Origin: Minicystis rosea
GTDB taxonomy: Bacteria; Myxococcota_A; Polyangia; Polyangiales; Polyangiaceae
NCBI GenBank assembly: GCA_001931535.1
Contig: CP016211.1
Location: 8,541,703-8,605,702, forward strand
DNA length: 64,000 bases
Reading direction: 5' to 3'
Shown one piece after another: positions 51,215 to 60,234 of the stretch (position 1 is its first letter; each line of letters opens with the position of its first letter). The notes beneath the pieces were generated by a model that did no database searches, had not been told where the DNA came from, and saw only the letters and a program-made list of their open reading frames with translations. The translations under genes and the position numbers were made by a program.

Positions 51215-53386
51215 ATGCACGTCGATGGCGTACGCCCGTCCCCGGCGTCCGATGCGCCCGATCTCCGCGCCCTCTTCGAACGCGCCCTCGCGCTCGGCCC
51301 TGCGCGCGAGGCGATCGTCTGCGAAGGGACGCGCCTCTCGTACGCCGATCTCCGCGATCGCGTGGACACCTTCGCCGCCGCGCTCCGCGATGCGCGCGTC
51401 GCGCCGGGCGAGCGCGTCGCGCTGATCCTGCCGAACGTGAGCGAGATGGTCGTCGCCTTCCTCGCGGTGGCGAGCGTGGGCGCGATCGCAGTGCCGCTGC
51501 ACACGAAGTTCACGCCGGACGAGATCGGCCGCTACCTCGCCGACTGCGAGGTGCGCGTGGCCGCGGCCGACGCGCGGATGATGCCCACGCTGCGCGCGCT
51601 CCGAAGCGAGTCGCGGCGGCCCGCTTGGATCTTCTGGCGCGAGCCGGGACGCGCGGGGTTCTCCGCGCCGGAAGGCGAAGCGACGAGCCCCATCGCCGTG
51701 GAGAGCGCCATCGCGATCGACCCGGACACGCCGGTGCTCTCGCAATATTCGACGGGCTCCACCGGCGGCCCGAAGCGCGTGACGCGCACGCACGGGCAGC
51801 TCGTCGCCGAGGCCCTCTCCGTGGTCGATGTCATGCACATCGGCCCGGACGATCGCATCCTCGGGGTCGCACCGCTCTTTCACGCGTACGGCTTCGTCAA
51901 CGCCATGCTCGCGGCAATCGCGGCGGGCGCGACGCTCGTGCTCGTGGCGGAGCTCTTTCCGCGCGACGTGCTCCGCACCATCGCCGCCGAGCGCATCACC
52001 GGCTTCCCCGGCGTTCCCTTCATGTTCGACATGCTCGCGAGCACCCCCCTCAAGGAGCCGCTCGATCTCACCTCGCTCCGATACTGCCTCTCGGCGGGCG
52101 CGCCCCTCGCGCCGACGACCGCGGCCGCGTTCCACGCGCGCTTCGGTATCCCCGTGCGGCAGCTCTACGGCACGACGGAGACGGGCGTCGTCTCCATCAA
52201 TCACGGCGACGGCGCCGACGACACGCCGGGCACCGTCGGCTTCGCGATCCCGGGGGTCGCCGTCGAGCTCGTCGATGACGACGGACGCCCCGTCGCAACA
52301 GGCGAGACGGGCAACATCGCGATCCGAAGCGTCTCCTCCGCGCGCGGCTACGATCGCGTCGTCGCCGAGAGCGAGTCGTCGTTCCGCGACGGCGCGTTCT
52401 TACCCGGTGACATCGGTCGCTTCGACGACACGGGGCGGCTCGTGATTTCGGGGCGGCGACGCTTCTTCATCAACGTCGGAGGCAACAAGGTCGATCCCTC
52501 CGAGGTCGAGGCCGTCCTCCGCGCGATCGCGCTCGTGCAGGAGGTCGTCGTCGTCGGCGTCCCCGATGGTCGCGGCGGCGAGACGGTGAAGGCCGTGCTC
52601 GTCACCGCCGCGCCCCTCGATCGCAGCGCCGTCCTCGAGCATTGCAAGGCGCGCCTCGCGCCGCACAAGCTCCCGCGGATCGTGCAGTTCCGCGCGGAGA
52701 TACCGCGATCCCCGCTCGGCAAAGTGCTGCGCAAATACCTCGTCGACGACGAGCCCGCACGGAACATCGAGGCTCTGCGCTTCGACGTGCGATCGGGCTT
52801 CCGGCGCACGGGCGCCGCGCTCCCGACGAATGCGCCCAACCTCGATGACGTCTCACCGCTCCTCCGCGCGTTGCTCGTCACCGACGGCACCGTCACCAAG
52901 CTCCTCGAGGCTTTCTTCTGGGAGCCGATCCAAGTCGATCGCTTGTCCCAGCAGGATTTGCCGCTCGATCGCGACGAGCCCCTCCTCGACGCTGCGCGCG
53001 GAGAGCTCGTGGTCGAGCGCCGCGTCGTCCTCCGCGGCGGCGCCACCCAGCGCGCGTACGCCTACGCCGAGACCATCGTCAACCTGCAGAACCTCGGCGC
53101 GAGCCTGCGCGAAGATCTCCTCCAAGGCCGCATCGGCGTCGGCGAGCTGCTCCGCGATCGCCGGATGGAGACCTACCGCGAGCTCGTCGACGTCACCCGC
53201 GCCGAGGCCGCCTTCTGCGCGACGCCGCTCGGGCTCGTCGCGACGGATCCCGTGATCGTTCGGCGCTACGTGATCTTCGCCAGCGGGCGCCCCACGCTGC
53301 TCATCGGAGAGGCCTTTCCCGAGCAACGTTTCCGGGCGATCGCACCGCCCTCCAGCGAGCCTCATCCCCAGAACTTCATCGTGTAG
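51215..53386 (+). CDS. Adenylate-forming aryl/acyl ligase fused to a chorismate-lyase-like domain
   Basis: 723 residues. Residues about 10-520 are an ANL ligase: P-loop YSTGSTGGPKRVTRTH, A5 LYGTTETGVVS, the hinge region GDIGRFDDTGRLVISG and C-terminal Lys in PRSPLGKVLRKYL. Residues about 545-715 resemble UbiC/DUF98 chorismate pyruvate-lyases: LLVTDGTVTKLLEAFFWEPI, AYAETIVNLQNL, then IVRRYVIFASGRPTLLIGEA. Such a fusion could cleave chorismate to 4-hydroxybenzoate and activate it in one polypeptide, for transfer to CoA or the nearby ACP (inference). The ATG at 51215 has GAGGT upstream. The 3' end overlaps the convergent MBOAT gene by 25 bases. Confidence 0.85.
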   Translation: MHVDGVRPSPASDAPDLRALFERALALGPAREAIVCEGTRLSYADLRDRVDTFAAALRDARVAPGERVALILPNVSEMVVAFLAVASVGAIAVPLHTKFTPDEIGRYLADCEVRVAAADARMMPTLRALRSESRRPAWIFWREPGRAGFSAPEGEATSPIAVESAIAIDPDTPVLSQYSTGSTGGPKRVTRTHGQLVAEALSVVDVMHIGPDDRILGVAPLFHAYGFVNAMLAAIAAGATLVLVAELFPRDVLRTIAAERITGFPGVPFMFDMLASTPLKEPLDLTSLRYCLSAGAPLAPTTAAAFHARFGIPVRQLYGTTETGVVSINHGDGADDTPGTVGFAIPGVAVELVDDDGRPVATGETGNIAIRSVSSARGYDRVVAESESSFRDGAFLPGDIGRFDDTGRLVISGRRRFFINVGGNKVDPSEVEAVLRAIALVQEVVVVGVPDGRGGETVKAVLVTAAPLDRSAVLEHCKARLAPHKLPRIVQFRAEIPRSPLGKVLRKYLVDDEPARNIEALRFDVRSGFRRTGAALPTNAPNLDDVSPLLRALLVTDGTVTKLLEAFFWEPIQVDRLSQQDLPLDRDEPLLDAARGELVVERRVVLRGGATQRAYAYAETIVNLQNLGASLREDLLQGRIGVGELLRDRRMETYRELVDVTRAEAAFCATPLGLVATDPVIVRRYVIFASGRPTLLIGEAFPEQRFRAIAPPSSEPHPQNFIV

Positions 53387-54825
53387 ATCCACGCCCGGAT
53401 CGAGGGCGCGTGCTGCAGCGAGAACAGCGACGCCGCCAGCATCCACGTCGCCGCGATCTGCAGCGCGGCCCGCGCCGGGTGGATGCCCGCGGGCAGCCCG
53501 ATCCGGGTGCGCACGTGCTGCTTCGCATCCTCGATCCAGCGGGCCATCCCGGTGAGCTCCGGCGCGGGCTTCGGCAGCAGCGCGCGCCGCGCTGCGGGCG
53601 CCTTCTTCTCGGCGCGGATCTCCAGCATCAGATCGATCGTCGCGACGACGCCGAAGATGAGCCAATGCGCGTTCTCCGTCGCCAGCCGGCGGAGGAAGTG
53701 GAGCGTCGAGAGCTTGAGCCCCGTGAGCCACGACAAGCGCCAGAGGTGCAGGATCCACGAGAGGGCGAAGGTCACCACCATCGCCGCGATCTTCGCGAGC
53801 GCGTCGCCGCGCCGCCGCAGCGCGAAGTACACGGGGAAGTAAGCGATCTTCGTCATCGCGTCCTTCCAGTAGACGTTGCATCGGCGCCAGAAATCGATGG
53901 GCCGGTGCGCGAGCCAGTACCAGCGATAGCCCTCCGGCAGATCGTATCCGAAGAGGTGCATCGTCCCGAGGAACGCGTGGATGAGCCCCGAGGTGCGCAG
54001 GTACAGGCAGTACGCGAGCACGAGGTGCGTCGCCACCATGCGCGGCGTGCGCGCATCGTGGGCCGTGCGCGCAAACCAGATGTGGCCCGCGGCCCACAGG
54101 TAAATGGCGTACTGCACGCCGCCGCGCACGATCCAGCGGATCCCCTGCTGCGCCACGACGTGGATGTCGCGCTGGTAGTAGCTCTGTCCGAGGCGCTGAA
54201 AATCGACGAACGGCAACGTCAGCCGGAACGACGGCAACATGAAGAAGTAGCGCAGGAACGCGGTGAGGCTCGGCCTCTCACGGAACCGCCGAGCCTCGTA
54301 CACGTACAGAAACACGTGGAACATGAACACCGAGCCGAACACGCGATAGAACGCATCGGTCAGGTGCAGCGCGTGCCGGTGGTGCCCGCCGAGCCACGAG
54401 ATCACCGCGAACATCGCCGCCACGAGAGCCACGCGCGCCGCATACGGAACCGGCGCCGACACGATGGCAAAGACGATCAACGAGAGCGCGAGCGTGATCG
54501 CCATCGCCTCTGCGGCCGCATGGAGACTGCCCGCGGCCACACCGCCCGGTGATCCCGCCACGAAGGCGCCGCCGGCGACGGCGATCACGAACCAGACCGG
54601 CTCCTTGAAGCGGAACGGCGTCCAGTAGTGCGCCGCGAAGCCGACGGTGATGGTGAGCGCGAGCGCGAAGAACGCCGGCTGAAGCAAACGACAGACGGCC
54701 GCGAGGATCATGAGCTGCCCCACGATCGACGCGAACCGCAGCACTGAAGTGCGGGCTCGGGCCGCGCGGGGATCGGATCGATCCTCCGCCGTGAGAGGCT
54801 CGCTCGCATCCGTGCGCTCGCTCAT
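53362..54825 (-). CDS. MBOAT-family membrane O-acyltransferase
   Basis: 487 residues with about ten hydrophobic segments. The MBOAT hallmark HRPIDFWRRCNVYWKDAMTK and the probable catalytic His in FALSWILHLWRLSW are present, preceded by YLRTSGLIHAFLGTMHLFGY. It would transfer an acyl group to a hydroxyl on a lipid, polysaccharide or small molecule at the inner membrane. Start MSERTDASEPLTAEDR at 54825, with GAGGA about 10 bases before. The frame is open further upstream without support. Located between the ligase fusion and the halogenase region, so it may tailor the same product. Confidence 0.85.
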   Translation of the reverse strand: MSERTDASEPLTAEDRSDPRAARARTSVLRFASIVGQLMILAAVCRLLQPAFFALALTITVGFAAHYWTPFRFKEPVWFVIAVAGGAFVAGSPGGVAAGSLHAAAEAMAITLALSLIVFAIVSAPVPYAARVALVAAMFAVISWLGGHHRHALHLTDAFYRVFGSVFMFHVFLYVYEARRFRERPSLTAFLRYFFMLPSFRLTLPFVDFQRLGQSYYQRDIHVVAQQGIRWIVRGGVQYAIYLWAAGHIWFARTAHDARTPRMVATHLVLAYCLYLRTSGLIHAFLGTMHLFGYDLPEGYRWYWLAHRPIDFWRRCNVYWKDAMTKIAYFPVYFALRRRGDALAKIAAMVVTFALSWILHLWRLSWLTGLKLSTLHFLRRLATENAHWLIFGVVATIDLMLEIRAEKKAPAARRALLPKPAPELTGMARWIEDAKQHVRTRIGLPAGIHPARAALQIAATWMLAASLFSLQHAPSIRAWIYTMKFWG

Positions 54826-54991
54826 GTCGATGGATCCTCGTCGGCGAAGAGGCGCCCGATCGGCGCCGTCCACGCATCGCGAGAGCGTTGCGCTCGGCAG
54901 CGCTCGCCTCCACCCTTTTGGCAAGCCCGGCCGCGGGCCATGCGCAGGTCCGACGATCCCCGATGATCCTCAGGGCCGACGCGCCGCGATC

Positions 54992-55200
54992 GTGCGCGCC
55001 GACGAGCGCTTCATTGGGCATCCCTACACACCGATGACGCGCTGCCTCGACGAGATCGATCCACGCGTGATCGATCGTACCGAGGGCTCGCGCTTCTTCG
55101 ACGTGGACGGCATCCACGATCCCGAGCACCGGCGTCGCGCCGGCACGCGCACGACGTGCTGCTCATCATCGACGAGGTCTTCACCGGCGACGCCGAGGCC
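54992..55200 (+). pseudogene. Remnant of a BioA-like class III aminotransferase
   Basis: In one frame DERFIGHPYTPMTRCLDEID followed by PRVIDRTEGSRFFDVDG matches the start of adenosylmethionine-8-amino-7-oxononanoate aminotransferase (BioA). About 20 codons later, in another frame, RHAHDVLLIIDEVFTG matches the cofactor-pocket segment that normally lies some 200 residues further on. The intervening part, the catalytic Lys and the C-terminus are missing. This looks like a decayed gene with a large internal deletion. No other biotin gene is present nearby. Confidence 0.65.
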
Positions 55201-55351
55201 TTCCGCTCCTTCGGCGATCTCCCCGGCATGCGTGCGCGCGGCCGCTCGCTGATCGCGCGGCGTGCGGCCCGAGCCGCGCTTTTGCGGAAAGCCCGAGGGT
55301 TGCGATGCCTGGCGAGCAGCGTTACGGAACCCGCCGTCCAAGGAGGGGTTC

Positions 55352-55963
55352 ATGGCTCGCGACGCGAAGAACTTCGATCATCTCCTCGGCGGCAACGCCA
55401 AGGGACTCAGCGACCAGCAGCTCAAGGCGCACTTCACGCTGTACCAAGGCTACGTCAAGAAGCTCAACGAGATCCGCGAGAAGCTCGGCACCGCCGACCG
55501 CAGCGCGCCCAACTACTCGTTCAACGAGTACAGCGAGCTGAAGCGCCGTGAGCCCGTCGCCTACAACGGCACGGTGCTCCACGAGATGTATTTCGAGAAC
55601 CTCGGCAACGGCTCGACACAGCCCAACGAGGTGACGAAGCGTCTCATCACCGACAGCTTCGGCAGCTTCGACAACTGGGTCACCGACGCCAAGGCGTGCC
55701 TCCTCAGCGCCCATGGCTGGCTCCTCACCATCTTCGATTACGCGGACGGCAAGCTCCACAACAACCTGATCCGCAGCGAGCACGACGTGGGCCTCTTCGC
55801 CAACGTCCACGCGATGATCGCGGTCGACGCCTGGGAGCACGCTTATTTCTTCGACTACCAAACGGCAAAGGCCAAGTACGTGGACAACGCGCTCTCCGGC
55901 CTGAACTGGGACGTGCTCAACAAGCGCATCGGCATGGTGTCCGGCTACGGCCAGAAGAAGTGA
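55352..55963 (+). CDS. Fe/Mn superoxide dismutase family protein
   Basis: 203 residues. Metal ligands fit the family: His27 in LKAHFTLYQGYVKKLNEI, His in LHEMYFENLG, and Asp and His in AVDAWEHAYFFDYQTAK. The SOD signature is thus D-A-W-E-H-A-Y rather than the usual D-V-W-E-H-A-Y. It is a somewhat divergent member, so activity and metal choice are not certain. ATG 55352 has a very strong AAGGAGG site 7 bases upstream. No signal peptide, so cytoplasmic. A strong hairpin follows 20 bases after the stop. Confidence 0.9.
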   Translation: MARDAKNFDHLLGGNAKGLSDQQLKAHFTLYQGYVKKLNEIREKLGTADRSAPNYSFNEYSELKRREPVAYNGTVLHEMYFENLGNGSTQPNEVTKRLITDSFGSFDNWVTDAKACLLSAHGWLLTIFDYADGKLHNNLIRSEHDVGLFANVHAMIAVDAWEHAYFFDYQTAKAKYVDNALSGLNWDVLNKRIGMVSGYGQKK

Positions 55964-55983
55964 TCACCCCACCATCGCCGTGA

Positions 55984-56014
55984 CGAAGGGCGGGCCCAAT
56001 GGGTCCGCCCTTCG
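55984..56014. terminator. Strong bidirectional hairpin between convergent genes
   Basis: CGAAGGGCGGGCCC and GGGTCCGCCCTTCG pair over 14 bases (one G-T pair) around an AAT loop. It lies between the SOD stop and the convergent lipoprotein stop, as expected for a shared terminator. Confidence 0.8.
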
Positions 56015-56054
56015 CATTCGTGCGCGGCGCGGCCGCTCGCGGCCCCCATCGGGA

Positions 56055-56501
56055 TCAGCGAATGCCACCCCTCGTGCCGTCCGGCGCATCGAAGCGCGCC
56101 GCGTTTCCGCAATACCCAATCGCGCCGAGCGCACGACCATCCTTGTCCGCGAGCTCGTACACCGTCGTCGAAGGACACCGCACGAGCGGCCCATCGGGCA
56201 CCTGATCGAGGTTGATGCTCGCGAGCTTCGCCTTCACCTCTGCTTCACCGAGCGTGCGCGTCGGCACCAGCTCGATGCTGGTCGATCCCGTTTGCCGCTC
56301 GAGCACCCGCGCGCTCACCGCACCGGCGAGATAGTCCCGCAGCGTGCGCTTGCCGGCGGTGGCGCTGGGCGTAACCTGCGCAGCGCTGACCGCCGCCGAA
56401 ACCGCGGAAGCAGGCTCGGGCCGCGCTGTGTTGCTGCTCTCGCACGCGGCGAGGCCGAAGAGGATGGTGGCGAAGGTGATGGTGTGGAGGACGGTCTTCA
56501 T
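56055..56501 (-). CDS. Secreted lipoprotein, unknown function
   Basis: 148 residues. The signal peptide MKTVLHTITFATILFGLAAC has a clear L-A-A-C lipobox. After an Ala/Ser linker comes a small domain, RTLRDYLAGAVSARVLERQT, EAEVKAKLASINLDQVPDGP and a disulfide-capable pair (LVRCPSTT, GAIGYCGNAA). No family recognised. Confidence 0.8.
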   Translation of the reverse strand: MKTVLHTITFATILFGLAACESSNTARPEPASAVSAAVSAAQVTPSATAGKRTLRDYLAGAVSARVLERQTGSTSIELVPTRTLGEAEVKAKLASINLDQVPDGPLVRCPSTTVYELADKDGRALGAIGYCGNAARFDAPDGTRGGIR

Positions 56502-56621
56502 CGTGGTCTCGCGCCAAGAACGAGCCCCGCGCCGAGACCTTACAGGGCGCGCCCACGGCAGGGATCATGCCCTGCGGCAGTCCGTGCGCTCGCCTGGGCA
56601 CAGGCCATCGCCGCGACATCT

Positions 56622-57053
56622 TCAGTGCTCCCAGTCACGCGCCCATTTCTCCCAATCGAGGTTGCGAATCGCCTGCTCGGCCTCCTCACTGAGCGGGAAG
56701 GCGTAATCATCTTGAAACCAAATGACCGTGAGCGCGGAGTAATCCTTGTCGGGATCGCGTGCGGGCTCGTACGAACAAAACCGCGCGATACAGCCAATGG
56801 CGGGCAGCGCAGCCGGCTCGCCGAGCGGATAGTGCCCATCATACTCGATGGGGCGCTGATTCGGCGTGATGAGGAATGGCTCGTGCTCGTCTTTCCGGCG
56901 TGCGTCTGCCCTCCACTGCTCGATGTCGGCATCATTCCGCTCGCGCGTGGGCAGCCCCTCCAGAAGCCCTGCATACACGGACCACTGCTGCAGCCACTCG
57001 AGATGAACGGTCCGGCCGCACGAGAGGTCGAGCTTACGATGGCTTTTGCTCAT
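56622..57053 (-). CDS. Hypothetical cytoplasmic protein, acidic C-terminal half
   Basis: 143 residues, MSKSHRKLDLSCGRTVHLEW, LQQWSVYAGLLEGLPTRERN, FLITPNQRPIEYDGHYPLG, ending NLDWEKWARDWEH. No signal peptide or known motif. ATG 57053 overlaps the stop of the 94-residue gene upstream by 4 bases (ATGA). The small, Trp-rich acidic character and pairing with another small basic gene recall immunity-type or accessory proteins, but this is weak inference. Confidence 0.65.
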   Translation of the reverse strand: MSKSHRKLDLSCGRTVHLEWLQQWSVYAGLLEGLPTRERNDADIEQWRADARRKDEHEPFLITPNQRPIEYDGHYPLGEPAALPAIGCIARFCSYEPARDPDKDYSALTVIWFQDDYAFPLSEEAEQAIRNLDWEKWARDWEH

Positions 57054-57334
57054 TTCGGATGGAGCTTTCGCTCCCTTTCGCACTTCGAGTGAAACAGCCC
57101 AAACTCCAGCCTCACGACCCGATACCGCGTGGCACGGTGTCGCTTCCAACTCCGCTGCCGTTTGCGCCACGTGGCATTGACGGTCTCCTCCCCATGGGGA
57201 AAGCACCACGAGCACCCCATCAGGTTACCGATCTCGATCCGCGCGAGCGACGCACCGGACCGCTTGGCAGGCAGCGCCGCGAGCCCCAATTCATCGACAC
57301 CAAACGCCGTCACCCACGCCTTGCCCCGTCCCAT
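57050..57334 (-). CDS. Hypothetical small basic protein
   Basis: 94 residues. MGRGKAWVTAFGVDELGLAA, then GCSWCFPHGEETVNATWRKR, then a highly basic stretch (QRSWKRHRATRYRVVRLEFG) ending HSKCERERKLHPK. AAGGA precedes the ATG by 8 bases, and the 3' end overlaps the next gene by 4 bases, both supporting translation. The family is not recognised. It may be the 5' partner of a two-gene cassette with the acidic 143-residue protein. Confidence 0.5.
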   Translation of the reverse strand: MGRGKAWVTAFGVDELGLAALPAKRSGASLARIEIGNLMGCSWCFPHGEETVNATWRKRQRSWKRHRATRYRVVRLEFGLFHSKCERERKLHPK

Positions 57335-57449
57335 TTCGGTTCCTTCACCGTCGCCCCCTCATGCCCGGAAGCGCGAGGCGACATCCTGAAACGCCGCCTC
57401 GTGCATCGCAAGCAAGGTCTCGCATGAAGTGGCTGCAAACCACGCTCGC

Positions 57450-58493
57450 CTACCCTCTCCCCGCTTCCCCTCTCGCCACCACCAGCTTCACCGCGGGCTC
57501 CACCCACGCGCTCGGTGCCTCCTCCCATCCAACCACCTTCGTCACGATCGGCTCGATCGCAAAGCTCCCCTCCGCGGCCAGCGCGAGCGCTTCCGGCAGC
57601 ATGGCCCGCGCATCCACGCGCCCCGTCACGAAGCGGATGCCGCGTGTGTACATGTCGAACAGCGGCATGGCTACATCCTGAAAGTAGATGCCGATGCTGG
57701 TGCACTCGCCCCAAGCATCGGTGCTCGAAAGGCAGAAACGCAGGCCTTCGGCGCGCCCCGTGGCGTCGACGGTGATGGGAAAGCGCCCGATGCGAAGCGA
57801 CGACGTCGCCTTCTCGCGCACCACGCGGGCGCCGAGCGCAGCCGCGATCTCGGCCCCCTGCGCGGAGGGGTCCACATACACCACCTCGGATGCGCCGAGG
57901 GCGCGCGCTGCGCTGACGGCGTAGAGCGCGATGCTCGGCGCGCCGCCCGCCGCGACGAGCACGGGAGATCCGGGCTCGCGCGCGAGCGCATCACGCACGG
58001 TCCGGAAACCGTCGACGGCGTTGTCGGCGAGGGCGGCGGCGGCGATCGGGGACAGCCGTGGATCGAGCTTCACCAACATCGCGTCGGCGAAGGGGACGCG
58101 GATCATGTCGGCAATCGCGCCCCCGTAGATTTCGCCGGAGGAGAGAGGACCAAGGCCGTAGGACGCGAGCTTCGGCACCGAGAGGCAGGAGCTCGTCCTG
58201 CCTTTGCGACAGCGCGCGCACGCGCCGCAGCTCACTTGGAATGGGACGATCACGCGATCGCCGGCGGCGACGCTCGTCACCTCGGGCCCAACCTCGACGA
58301 CCTCGGCGACGCACTCGTGGCCGAGCGCGAACGGGCCGGCGATCGGCGCTTTGCCGCGCGCGAACACGAAGTCCAGATCGCAGCGCGAAACGGCGAGCGG
58401 CCGCACCAGCGCTTCGCCCGGGCCGCCGAGCGAGGGAGCCTCTCGCTCGTGGAACGCGATCTTCCCCGCCTCGACGAACGTGAGCGTCTTCAT
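57450..58493 (-). CDS. Zinc-type medium-chain alcohol dehydrogenase
   Basis: 347 residues. The N-terminal GroES-like domain has GHECVAEVVEVGPEV (catalytic GHE) and the structural-zinc Cys cluster SCGACARCRKGRTSSC. A Rossmann domain follows (PVLVAAGGAPSIALYAVSAA, EVVYVDPSAQGAEIAAALGA). The usual GXGXXG is altered to AAGGAPSI, so the cofactor preference is unclear. It lies 79 bases downstream of the halogenase gene on the same strand and may act in the same pathway. Confidence 0.85.
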   Translation of the reverse strand: MKTLTFVEAGKIAFHEREAPSLGGPGEALVRPLAVSRCDLDFVFARGKAPIAGPFALGHECVAEVVEVGPEVTSVAAGDRVIVPFQVSCGACARCRKGRTSSCLSVPKLASYGLGPLSSGEIYGGAIADMIRVPFADAMLVKLDPRLSPIAAAALADNAVDGFRTVRDALAREPGSPVLVAAGGAPSIALYAVSAARALGASEVVYVDPSAQGAEIAAALGARVVREKATSSLRIGRFPITVDATGRAEGLRFCLSSTDAWGECTSIGIYFQDVAMPLFDMYTRGIRFVTGRVDARAMLPEALALAAEGSFAIEPIVTKVVGWEEAPSAWVEPAVKLVVARGEAGRG

Positions 58494-58572
58494 CCTCTCT
58501 GCGTAGCAGAGGCCCGCCCGCGAGGGAGCGCCGTTGGCAAAGACGCCGGACGGCGCTCGACTCCGAGGTTCG

Positions 58573-60234
58573 TCAGAGCAGCGGGACCGCCTTCGTCACC
58601 CAGCTCTGCGGGTGATTGACCAGCTCGAGCAAAAGGTCCGGACGCTCTTTCACGGCGCGGAGCGCTTCGGCGTGCGTCAACGCGCGCCGCGCCAGCTCCT
58701 GTGCGATCTGGAGGCGCGCGCGCCAGGTTTCGGGCGGCTCCCGCTCCAAGTCGGGATAAGGCACCTTCTGCCCGAGCAGGATGCAATCGAGGCCGGCCAG
58801 ACCATAAAAGAAGATCTCCGTCGCCTCCGTCAGGCTCGTACGGATCGCGCGCGGCAAGAGCGAGAGCGGCCCGCACGCTTGAAACATGGATAGCGCCGCC
58901 TCGATCCCGGAGACGTCCGCGTCGGCCCGGACCTCCTGCCAGAAGCGGGAATCGAGCTTCCGATTGAACTTGTAGTGGGCCGCGAGGAACCAGCGCAGCC
59001 GATCCCAATCGCGCGCGGCCGTGGCATTGATGAAGCGCTTCATCACCGCATGATCACGCCCGATGGGGAACGCCCGGACCAGCGAGGTGATGGCGCGCAT
59101 GATCATGAGAAGCCCCGTCGACTCGAGCGGCTCCACGAACGCATAAGCATTCCCGATCGCATACACGTTGCCCACCCAGGAACGCTCGTGTCGCCCGGAT
59201 CGGAAGCGCACCACGCGCTCGCCATGGAGATCGGGAAACGCGCGGCGCGCCTCGGCGAGCGCCTCGTCGTCGGAGCAATAGGCCGACGAGTACACGTAAC
59301 CGAGGTGATCGTCCTCGACCATGGGGATGTTCCAGCACCACCCGTTCTCCATGGTGCGCGCCGTCGTATAGGGCTTGAGCTTGCCCCCATGAGGCGCGTT
59401 GAAGGCCAGCGCGGAGTCGGTGTAGAGGCTCGACGCGTAGCTGTGAAACTTCGTCCCGAGCTGCTTCTCCAGGAGGAAGGAGCGGAAGCCCGAACAGTCG
59501 ATGTAGAGATCGAACTCGAGCGTCCGGCCGTCGTCGGTGACGAGGCTCGCAATCTCGGGATCGCCGTCGCCGCCCGAGCCCTCGGCGAGCTTGGCCTCGG
59601 CGATCTTGGCGTCGATGTGTCGCACGCCGCGGGAGAGGGCCGTGCGCGTCAGGTACCGAACGAGCCGCTGGTTGTCGAGGTGGTAGGCGAACGGAAAGAG
59701 CGGAAGGAACGATTGGAGCTGGCCATTGGTGCGCACGATGGGGGTGACGTTGCGCGCCATCAAAATGGCTTCGACCGTGAAGCGGTTGATGTTCCCCGTC
59801 TCGGCCATCGATCCGAGCATGCCAATCCCGTTCACCTCCCAATCGAAGGGAGCCTGGAACACGTAGTCTCCCGGCAAGCCCCATTCGAAGCGAATACCCT
59901 GTTTCCAGGTTGGTTGGACCTCGCGGGTGAACTCGAGGACATCGAGCTTGAGATAGTGATGGAGAAACGCGACCAGGCTGGGGACGCTCGCTTCGCCGAC
60001 ACCGATGATGGGGATGCTGGGCGACTCGATCACGCTCACGTCGAGCCAAGGGAGCTGCGCGCGCAGCGCGAGCGCGGTGAACCAACCCGCCGTCCCACCG
60101 CCGAGGATGCCCACGCGGCGCACGCCCTCGGCATCGCCTTTGGGGCGGGAAACCTCGCGTAGGAGGAGCTCGTGGTTGGTGAAGAGCTCGCGCATCACCG
60201 GCGTGGTGAACGGGCGGTCGGACGAAGATGCCAT
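58573..60234 (-). CDS. Flavin-dependent (tryptophan-type) halogenase
   Basis: 553 residues. The FAD site is VGILGGGTAGWFTALALRA; the substrate-side region has GVGEASVPSLVAFLHHYL, and the catalytic Lys is in VQPTWKQGIRFEW. The halogenase-specific W-x-W-x-I-P motif is present (GWCWNIPMVED), as is the Glu of FVEPLESTGLLMIMRA. All residues needed for HOCl-lysine chemistry thus appear intact. It needs reduced flavin from a reductase not found here. The substrate may be the hydroxybenzoyl group made by the ligase-lyase fusion at 51215 (inference). Start ATG 60234; ATG 60195 is an alternative. Confidence 0.92.
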   Translation of the reverse strand: MASSSDRPFTTPVMRELFTNHELLLREVSRPKGDAEGVRRVGILGGGTAGWFTALALRAQLPWLDVSVIESPSIPIIGVGEASVPSLVAFLHHYLKLDVLEFTREVQPTWKQGIRFEWGLPGDYVFQAPFDWEVNGIGMLGSMAETGNINRFTVEAILMARNVTPIVRTNGQLQSFLPLFPFAYHLDNQRLVRYLTRTALSRGVRHIDAKIAEAKLAEGSGGDGDPEIASLVTDDGRTLEFDLYIDCSGFRSFLLEKQLGTKFHSYASSLYTDSALAFNAPHGGKLKPYTTARTMENGWCWNIPMVEDDHLGYVYSSAYCSDDEALAEARRAFPDLHGERVVRFRSGRHERSWVGNVYAIGNAYAFVEPLESTGLLMIMRAITSLVRAFPIGRDHAVMKRFINATAARDWDRLRWFLAAHYKFNRKLDSRFWQEVRADADVSGIEAALSMFQACGPLSLLPRAIRTSLTEATEIFFYGLAGLDCILLGQKVPYPDLEREPPETWRARLQIAQELARRALTHAEALRAVKERPDLLLELVNHPQSWVTKAVPLL

